Shown here: one piece after another, positions 1 to 4,253 of the stretch
How positions within the stretch are numbered: position 1 is the stretch's first letter
Layout: each line of letters opens with the position of its first letter
Assembly (NCBI GenBank): GCA_034435275.1
Contig: DAOTXP010000221.1
Location: 1-11,318, forward strand
Direction: 5' to 3'
DNA: 11,318 nt
Origin: JBFMCC01 sp034435275
GTDB lineage: Bacteria; Chloroflexota; Anaerolineae; Anaerolineales; Villigracilaceae
Position numbers and translations under genes: made by a program
The notes under the pieces: model-generated
The model's input: the letters and a program-made list of their open reading frames with translations, nothing else
What the model was told of the DNA's origin: nothing
The model's database searches: none

Positions 1-14
1 ACGGGAAAGAGCCT

Positions 15-104
15 AAACACGACGGACACTACGGACACAAAGGGAGAAAAGGCGGCTTGATTGATGGGTATTTTTCCTTCGTGCCCTTTGTGTCCTTTGT
101 GTTT
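15..104. repeat. Inverted pair of 9-bp-period repeats
   Basis: Two arms lie in opposite orientation. The left arm (17-43) is three 9-bp units: ACACGACGG, ACACTACGG, ACACAAAGG. The right arm (about 76-104), read on the minus strand, has the same period: ACACAAAGG, ACACAAAGG, GCACGAAGG. Over 29 aligned positions the arms differ at about six, so they could pair as one long imperfect hairpin with a roughly 30-nt loop. No protein is encoded here. From general experience, similar 'TTCGTGTCCTTTGTGT' elements are scattered between genes in some environmental bacterial genomes; whether this one is dispersed in its own genome cannot be seen from the window. Confidence 0.65.
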
Positions 105-106
105 AA

Positions 107-136
107 AATGGGTTCCCCGTTAAAAACGGTAGAACC
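107..136 (-). terminator. Possible terminator after the permease operon
   Basis: Just beyond the permease stop codon the minus strand can form a hairpin: GGTTC pairs with GAACC and, inside it, CCGTT pairs with AACGG around a 3-nt loop, with a small TA/G internal mismatch. It is followed by CATTTT, a short and weak T-tract. The position fits an intrinsic terminator for the operon that ends here, but the poor T-run makes this only moderately supported. Confidence 0.45.
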
Positions 137-137
137 A

Positions 138-1607
138 CTATGATTTTTGTGGCAGGGCCTCGATCATATTTTGACGGCTTGACCACCAGAGCGCGCCTGC
201 CAGGATGGCGAGGAATGTCAGCAGGTAGAGGGCGAGCAGGCCCACGCTTGCGCCGTCCGTCCACGCGCCATAGATCAGGCCCGCGAGGGTGCTGAAGAGC
301 GCCACCCAGGCCACATAGGTCCAGGATTTGAGGCGGCCGATAATGGTCGAAACGATCAGGATGCTTTGCAGGCTGAGTTCGGGGTCGGCCATCAGATAAG
401 CCAGCAGCGGCCCGCGGTGCATGCCGAGACTGAGGAACATCTGCGCAATCGGCACTTCTACCAGCGTGGGGAAGTACATGAATATGCCGAAGACCACACC
501 TGCCAGGTTGCCCAAGAGGGTATTTTGACCCGCGAGGGTTTCGATCCATTCGGGTTTGATGAGAACGCGGATGACGCCTACCGCAAAAACGCCGACCACC
601 AGCAGGGGGAAGATCTGCTTGACGAATTTCCACGATTCCCACAGGAAGTCGCGGGTTTCATCCGCGCTGAGTTTGGTTTTCAACATCCAGCCGAGTACAA
701 CCAATGCAATCAACACACCGAAAAATTTCCCGTTGACGAGGATATCCAGCCCGCCCGCGTGCGGCGACATCCCAACCGCGGCGGTGAGCAGCGTCACGCC
801 GACCAGCGCGAGTGAAGTCCATGTCCAGCGGTTGAAGCCTTCATGGATGTGTTCGATTCCCTTCCATGAAGCCAGCCCGATGAGCGCCAGCAGGCCGATA
901 AGGATCGCGCCCTGCGCGGTGACACCCTCCTCGCCTTTGCTCGCGTCGAAGGGGACGAGGCGGTAGAGGAAATCCTGCAAGGTGTCCATGCCAGAGACAG
1001 GCAGGGTGAACACCGCGTAGGTGTTTGTCAGCAAACCGACTTTGAGCGTGCCAGAAAGTAAAAGCGTCACCAGCACGAGCAGGAAGATCAACGCAGCGCG
1101 GCGCATCGTCCCTTGCGCGGCGAACATCGTGTCGGTGGCTTTATCGTGCGCGGCATCGTCTTTGCGGAAGATCAAGGCCATGATCATGCCGATACCGATG
1201 CCAAATGCCAGCGAGAGGAAGAAGCGCGCAAAGGCCAGATCCACGCCGATGACGCCGCCCGTGTAGATCAAAGCGAGAATGTTTGCGGCGGGGGCGAAGA
1301 ACAGGAAGGTGATGGCAGGACCAATCCCCGCACCTTTTTTGTATATGCCCGCGAAGAGCGGCACAATCGTGCAGGAGCAAACTGCGAGAACAGAGCCCGC
1401 CATGGCCGCCGCGGGGTAGGAAATGAATTTCGGCGTGTTTCGCCCCAGAAAGCGTGTTACCGTTTCCTTGGGAATGAGCGCGGTCATCGCGCCTGCGATG
1501 TAAAACGCGGGGAGCAGGCAAAGTAAAACGTGCGCGGCCAGATACGCGGCCAGGTTACCTAAACCACCTTGTACGAGATCAAATAAAAATCCTGAAATAT
1601 TCGCCAT
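138..1607 (-). CDS. ArsP/YraQ-family permease (metalloid or thiol-reactive efflux)
   Basis: Predicted 489-residue inner-membrane permease of the family usually called ArsP_1/YraQ (Pfam 'permease', PF03773). It is built almost entirely of hydrophobic helices, with a hydrophilic break around residues 310-325. The family hallmark is visible near residue 77: C77-S-C79-T-I-V-P, inside 'AVCSCTIVPLFAGIYKKGAG', a cysteine pair that in ArsP-type transporters is thought to bind trivalent arsenic. A second family-like segment, 'FPTLVEVPIAQMFLSLG', lies in the C-terminal half. The ATG at 1607 has an excellent ribosome site (AGGAG, 5 nt spacing) that overlaps the stop of the upstream Fe-S gene, so it is the last gene of the arsR operon. 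The substrate is inferred from the context (ArsR, decayed arsC) and could be arsenite, organoarsenical or another soft metal ion. Confidence 0.87.
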   Translation of the reverse strand: MANISGFLFDLVQGGLGNLAAYLAAHVLLCLLPAFYIAGAMTALIPKETVTRFLGRNTPKFISYPAAAMAGSVLAVCSCTIVPLFAGIYKKGAGIGPAITFLFFAPAANILALIYTGGVIGVDLAFARFFLSLAFGIGIGMIMALIFRKDDAAHDKATDTMFAAQGTMRRAALIFLLVLVTLLLSGTLKVGLLTNTYAVFTLPVSGMDTLQDFLYRLVPFDASKGEEGVTAQGAILIGLLALIGLASWKGIEHIHEGFNRWTWTSLALVGVTLLTAAVGMSPHAGGLDILVNGKFFGVLIALVVLGWMLKTKLSADETRDFLWESWKFVKQIFPLLVVGVFAVGVIRVLIKPEWIETLAGQNTLLGNLAGVVFGIFMYFPTLVEVPIAQMFLSLGMHRGPLLAYLMADPELSLQSILIVSTIIGRLKSWTYVAWVALFSTLAGLIYGAWTDGASVGLLALYLLTFLAILAGALWWSSRQNMIEALPQKS

Positions 1608-1615
1608 TCGAGCTC

Positions 1616-2146
1616 CTAAATAGGTGCAGTGAGCATTGCTTCCAACGATACACGCCTTTCTGAAAAATTTTTGTCACGCACCAACGGCGCGCATTCATGG
1701 ACCGACCGTTGTTCCTGCAATAGCCCGACCGCAAACGCCATGCAGGTCGCCTCGCCGCATTCGCGGCAGTTGGTTTGAGGGAGGAGCGTCCATACGTCGA
1801 GCGGGCGCGGCGAGCGTTTGTTTTCTGTAACCGCGATCAGTTCGTTCCGCTTCTCCCACACACGATTGATGCTCTCGTGGAGCGCGGACAGAAGTTCCAG
1901 GCCTTCCTGTACGTCTTTGACTTGTGTGATGTATACCTGCTCGCGCTGGAACGTCAGAAAACCAGGCTGGCGGCGGAAGGTCAGCGTGCATTGGTTGGGA
2001 TTGAAGGCGATCACACCCGGCAGGGTCGCCAGATAAGGGAGGACATCTTCAAGTGGCCGGGACGGCTTGCCGATGATGATGATCTTGCCCGGTTCGGCTA
2101 GGCACGGCAGTGTGCGAATCAGTGTGATGGATTCCAGATACGTCAT
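1616..2146 (-). CDS. (Fe-S)-binding protein with C-terminal 4Fe-4S domain
   Basis: A 176-residue soluble protein. The last third holds 'LPQTNCRECGEATCMAFAVG' followed by a fourth cysteine: C127, C130, C135 and C152 (C-x2-C-x4-C-x16-C). This is the pattern of the small 4Fe-4S domain (PF04060 type) found in corrinoid iron-sulfur protein, RnfB and their relatives. The first 110 residues match no domain I recognise; they hold a glycine-rich strand-like segment (KIIIIGKP, 21-28) and two isolated cysteines (15 and 53). The ATG overlaps by 4 nt (ATGA) the stop of the frame that continues past the TGA of the upstream small ORF, which implies translational coupling. The stop lies 8 bp before the permease start. 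I infer an accessory redox or metal-delivery role for the permease; the specific function is unknown. Confidence 0.8.
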   Translation of the reverse strand: MTYLESITLIRTLPCLAEPGKIIIIGKPSRPLEDVLPYLATLPGVIAFNPNQCTLTFRRQPGFLTFQREQVYITQVKDVQEGLELLSALHESINRVWEKRNELIAVTENKRSPRPLDVWTLLPQTNCRECGEATCMAFAVGLLQEQRSVHECAPLVRDKNFSERRVSLEAMLTAPI

Positions 2147-2355
2147 TTCATGAACAACTTTCCAGTGATCTGTTGAGCGCCTTTCCCGGGCACTTCAATG
2201 ATCACCTTTCAGCCGCCTTCCAACAACTCACGCGTTTTGCCTTTTATATGCTTCTTGAGAAACGCCAGTGCACTTTCCGCATCTTCGTCGAGCAGAGTGC
2301 GCATTAGTTCGATGATGTCTTCATCATCCAGGAGAATATGCAAACTTTTCTTCAT
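2143..2355 (-). CDS. Small protein with in-frame UGA (candidate selenoprotein; 48 or 70 aa)
   Basis: Starting at the ATG at 2353-2355, inside the end of arsR (32-nt overlap), the frame encodes 48 acidic-to-basic helical residues (MKKSLHILLDDEDIIELM... to ELLEGG) and meets TGA at 2209-2211. The same frame then stays open for 21 codons (KVIIEVPGKG...LFMK) and stops at 2143-2145, in a 4-nt ATGA overlap with the Fe-S gene. Without readthrough the protein is 48 aa and 62 bp of apparent spacer follow. With UGA read as selenocysteine it is 70 aa with Sec49 after Gly-Gly. RNA directly behind the UGA folds into a strong stem-loop (2164-2206) whose geometry resembles a bacterial SECIS. No clear Shine-Dalgarno precedes the ATG, so it probably depends on coupling to arsR. 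A fresh nonsense mutation is the main alternative. I do not recognise the family. Confidence 0.6.
2164..2206 (-). promoter_or_regulatory. SECIS-like RNA hairpin immediately after the UGA
   Basis: On the minus strand GUGAUC (2200-2205) pairs with GAUCAC (2165-2170), UUGA (2195-2198) pairs with UCAA (2173-2176), and GUGCC (2189-2193) pairs with GGCGC (2177-2181, one G-U). This gives about 15 base pairs with an A/CA internal loop and one bulged A, capped by a 7-nt loop, CGGGAAA. The UGA is 20 nt upstream of the loop. Bacterial SECIS elements are known to start right after the UGA, with the loop roughly 16-37 nt away and a G among the first loop bases; this hairpin meets all of these. There is no T-tract, so it is not a typical terminator. 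It could instead control translation of, or stabilise, the intercistronic mRNA. Confidence 0.55.
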
Positions 2356-2695
2356 GTTTTGGTACGCAGTTTGGACAGTGGCATGCCGCAGAAGTTGGGA
2401 CATCGGCAATATCCACACTCTCCATCTTTGCGGCCAGCTCAAGTAATTTCAATAACGCAGGATTACGCAGTCGGTAGTATATGAACTTTCCTTCGCGTCG
2501 AGTCAGCAGGATCCCCGCGTCGCGCAGCGCCATCAGATGCTGGGAAATATAAGCCTGCCGCTTGCCAAGAAGCGCCTCCAGGTGGCAAACGCAGGCTTCT
2601 CCGTTGCCAATGGTGAGCAGGATGGCGAGCCTGACCGGGTGGGCAATTTCTTCCAGAACCGCCGAGATTTTTTGGGCCTGATTCAGGGTTTTCAT
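2324..2695 (-). CDS. arsR: ArsR/SmtB-family metal(loid)-sensing repressor
   Basis: A 123-residue winged-helix repressor. Family signatures in order: the 'ALAHPVRLAIL'-like helix (EIAHPVRLAILL, 16-27); the metal-site motif GEACVCHLE with C35 and C37 in the position of the ELCVCDL arsenite site; the recognition helix QAYISQHLMALRDAGIL (47-63); and the beta-wing RREGKFIYYRL (66-76). The C-terminus carries an extra cysteine cluster, C105-H-C107-P-N-C110, which may form a second metal site. I chose the ATG at 2693-2695 rather than the TTG two codons upstream, because AGGA stands 8 nt before the ATG but only 2 nt before the TTG. It probably represses its own operon through the palindrome that overlaps the start codon and is released by arsenite or another soft metal. 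Confidence 0.92.
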   Translation of the reverse strand: MKTLNQAQKISAVLEEIAHPVRLAILLTIGNGEACVCHLEALLGKRQAYISQHLMALRDAGILLTRREGKFIYYRLRNPALLKLLELAAKMESVDIADVPTSAACHCPNCVPKHEEKFAYSPG

Positions 2696-2713
2696 ATTCA
2701 AAATCCTGAATAT
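2694..2713 (-). promoter_or_regulatory. Palindromic operator at the arsR start
   Basis: A perfect inverted repeat, ATATTCA-N6-TGAATAT, covers the region from just downstream of the -10 box through the start codon and includes the ribosome site. ArsR/SmtB repressors typically bind AT-rich imperfect palindromes in exactly this position. The assignment to this ArsR is by position and symmetry, not by a known consensus match. Confidence 0.65.
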
Positions 2714-2742
2714 ATTATAGGCAAAAGAAAGCCGCCGTTCAA
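2714..2742 (-). promoter_or_regulatory. Sigma-70-type promoter of the arsR operon
   Basis: On the minus strand TTGAAC (2737-2742) is followed by a 17-bp spacer and a consensus TATAAT (2714-2719). Transcription would start about 7 nt downstream, inside the palindromic operator, leaving a leader of only about a dozen nucleotides that still contains the AGGA ribosome site of arsR. The promoter lies between the dead arsC and arsR, so the operon has its own transcription start and does not depend on arsC. Confidence 0.75.
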
Positions 2743-2775
2743 TGAACAGGCGTCATCAAAGGCTCATGACGAAAG

Positions 2776-3205
2776 TCACGATTGTTCTGCCAGCCACTCT
2801 TTGAGCTTCTTTTCGATCCCATCGCGCACCTCGCGGAATTTGGCGAGTCTTTCCTCTTCATCAACCCTCGAACGCGGCGGGATCTTGGAACGACCAGTGC
2901 ATCCAATTACTGCCACCAGGCCGGACAGTGGGGCAGTTCTTATCGGCTTCATCGTAAACCGTGATCAAGTATTTGGAAGAGCATCTTTCCCAGATAATGT
3001 CTGCCGTGAAACATCAACCCCGATTTCGTTCATCCTTTGACCGTGAGTGGATTCAGCCCTTTGGGCTCTGTCCCTGCGCTGTGCGGCTCGAATCGAAACG
3101 CTCCCCGCCATACTTGCGGGGAACGCCTCCGCCATCTGACTGCGGGCAGAATTGCCCGCGCAAAGAAAAAGGACGCCTCGGGCGTAGGCACTCTATCGCA
3201 TGTGC
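2776..3205 (-). pseudogene. arsC: Decayed arsenate reductase (LMW-PTPase/thioredoxin-coupled ArsC type)
   Basis: Joining reading frames on the minus strand recovers a whole ArsC. It begins with the phosphatase loop VLFLCAGNSARSQMAEAF (Cys-x5-Arg, C-A-G-N-S-A-R at about 3142-3162). It continues with SAGTEPKGLNPLTVK (to 3036), MNEIGVDVSRQ (from 3033), KYLITVYDEADKNCPTV (from about 2974), MHWSFQDPAAFEG (to 2864) and DEEERLAKFREVRD...LAEQS, stopping at 2776-2778. These blocks sit in different frames, with breaks near 3081-3085, 3034, 2975-2990 and 2863. The start region also has a TAG (about 3193-3195) in the P-loop frame. The conserved 'TVCDEA' cysteine, part of the redox relay in this enzyme class, is replaced by tyrosine. 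Neighbouring long genes are intact, so this looks like true gene decay rather than poor sequence. It ends 34 bp before the arsR promoter and was presumably once part of the same resistance locus. Confidence 0.85.
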
Positions 3206-3274
3206 GTTTTCAATTGTTCGGGTAAAATTTGGGTCAAAGTACAGCTTCGTAACTGACCTCGTAGGAGAAAAAAC
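3206..3274 (+). other. Leader region before the TerC gene
   Basis: The space between the arsC relic and the TerC start is AT-richer than its surroundings. A TAAAAT (3223-3228) might be a -10 box, but no convincing -35 stands at the right distance. GTAGGAG ends about 8 nt before the ATG and is the ribosome site. The conserved core of the yybP-ykoY manganese riboswitch, which often precedes TerC-family genes, is not recognisable. Confidence 0.35.
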
Positions 3275-4138
3275 ATGGAGTGGATCGCCAGTCCCGAATC
3301 CTGGATTGCCCTTTTCACGCTGATTGCCCTGGAGCTCGTCCTCGGCGTGGACAATGTGATTTTCATTTCCATCCTGGCTGGAAAACTTCCGCCCGAGGAC
3401 CAGCCTCGAGCCCGCACCACAGGCATCATGCTGGCGGTCGTCACGCGCATTCTGTTGCTGCTGTCCCTCTCGTGGATCATCAGCCTCGAGGAGACACTAT
3501 TCACCCTGCCCGTGCTCGGCGTTGAAATTTCAGGCCGCGATCTTGTGTTGCTGGCGGGCGGTCTCTTCCTTCTGTGGAAAAGCACCCGCGAGATTCACGA
3601 CAAACTCGAAGGCGAGCAGGGACACGCCTCCGCCAGGGTCGCGGCATCGTTCGTCAGCGTCATCGTCCAGATCATGCTGCTGGACGTGGTCTTCTCGCTG
3701 GACTCGGTCATCACGGCGGTGGGGATGGTGGAGCACATTGAGATCATGATCGTTGCCGTCGTGCTGGCCGCGGGCGTGATGATCTTCACGGCGGGACCGA
3801 TTGGAGCCTTTGTCGAGCGGCACCCGACCATCAAGATCCTTGCCCTGAGTTTCCTGCTGTTGATCGGATTCACGCTAGTCGTGGAAGGACTGCACCAGCA
3901 CATTCCCAAGGGATATATCTACTTCGCGATGGGCTTTTCCGTTTTTGTGGAGATACTCAACCTGCGTATACGCAGCCAGACAGGGCCTGTCAACCTGCGC
4001 GAGCCGTACGCGGTGGAAAAGAAAATGAAGTTGCAGCCTGTGACCGTGGAGGTAAGCGCGCCCCGCCTGAGGGCGGTGCGGAAGTCAACGCCGAAGAGGA
4101 AGGGGAAACCAACCGTCAAAGCAAGGAAAAAGAAGTAG
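3275..4138 (+). CDS. TerC/Alx-family integral membrane protein
   Basis: A 287-residue membrane protein of the TerC family (PF03741). The family's paired acidic transmembrane motifs are present: E20-L-V-L-G-V-D26-N-V-I-F in the first helix and L-L-D137-V-V-F-S-L-D143-S-V in the middle. The two halves resemble each other, as expected for this family. Around seven hydrophobic segments can be read. Characterised relatives (Alx, MeeF/MeeY in E. coli and B. subtilis) are linked to manganese export, pH response, or metal loading of secreted enzymes; others to tellurite resistance. The last 25 or so residues form a lysine/arginine-rich tail (KSTPKRKGKPTVKARKKK) that probably lies in the cytoplasm. 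The ATG follows GGAG by 8 nt. It is transcribed alone, away from the ars locus; its next neighbour is convergent. Confidence 0.88.
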   Translation: MEWIASPESWIALFTLIALELVLGVDNVIFISILAGKLPPEDQPRARTTGIMLAVVTRILLLLSLSWIISLEETLFTLPVLGVEISGRDLVLLAGGLFLLWKSTREIHDKLEGEQGHASARVAASFVSVIVQIMLLDVVFSLDSVITAVGMVEHIEIMIVAVVLAAGVMIFTAGPIGAFVERHPTIKILALSFLLLIGFTLVVEGLHQHIPKGYIYFAMGFSVFVEILNLRIRSQTGPVNLREPYAVEKKMKLQPVTVEVSAPRLRAVRKSTPKRKGKPTVKARKKK

Positions 4139-4224
4139 GACTGCCTTGCGAGTGTGTTGCACCCCACCCGCAGGCAAATCCCGTTAAGCAAATAGAATTT
4201 ACCCCCTAGGACAAATCTCCCTGC

Positions 4225-4242
4225 AAAAAGGTGCGACGCACC
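4225..4242 (-). terminator. Intrinsic terminator after the dinG-type gene
   Basis: Read on the minus strand, GGTGC-GTC-GCACC forms a compact GC-rich hairpin followed directly by TTTTT, 11 bp after the helicase stop codon. The remaining 4139-4224 between the two convergent genes shows no gene or other clear structure, and I see no separate terminator for TerC. Confidence 0.75.
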
Positions 4243-4253
4243 CTAACTCTTTC

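Noticed and set aside
2143..2205. Independent 20-codon gene starting at GTG (2203-2205)
   Set aside because: It has no ribosome site of its own and starts within the base of the hairpin; continuation of the upstream frame explains it better.
2699..2701. TTG start for arsR two codons upstream
   Set aside because: AGGA would be only 2 nt away; the ATG at 2693-2695 has the normal 8-nt spacing.
2782..3040. Plus-strand open frames over the arsC relic
   Set aside because: They are antisense to the recognisable ArsC motifs and have no family features.
3206..3274. yybP-ykoY manganese riboswitch before the TerC gene
   Set aside because: The leader is too short and the conserved core of that riboswitch is not visible, although 'CTGACCTCGTAGGAG' is superficially similar to its 3' end.
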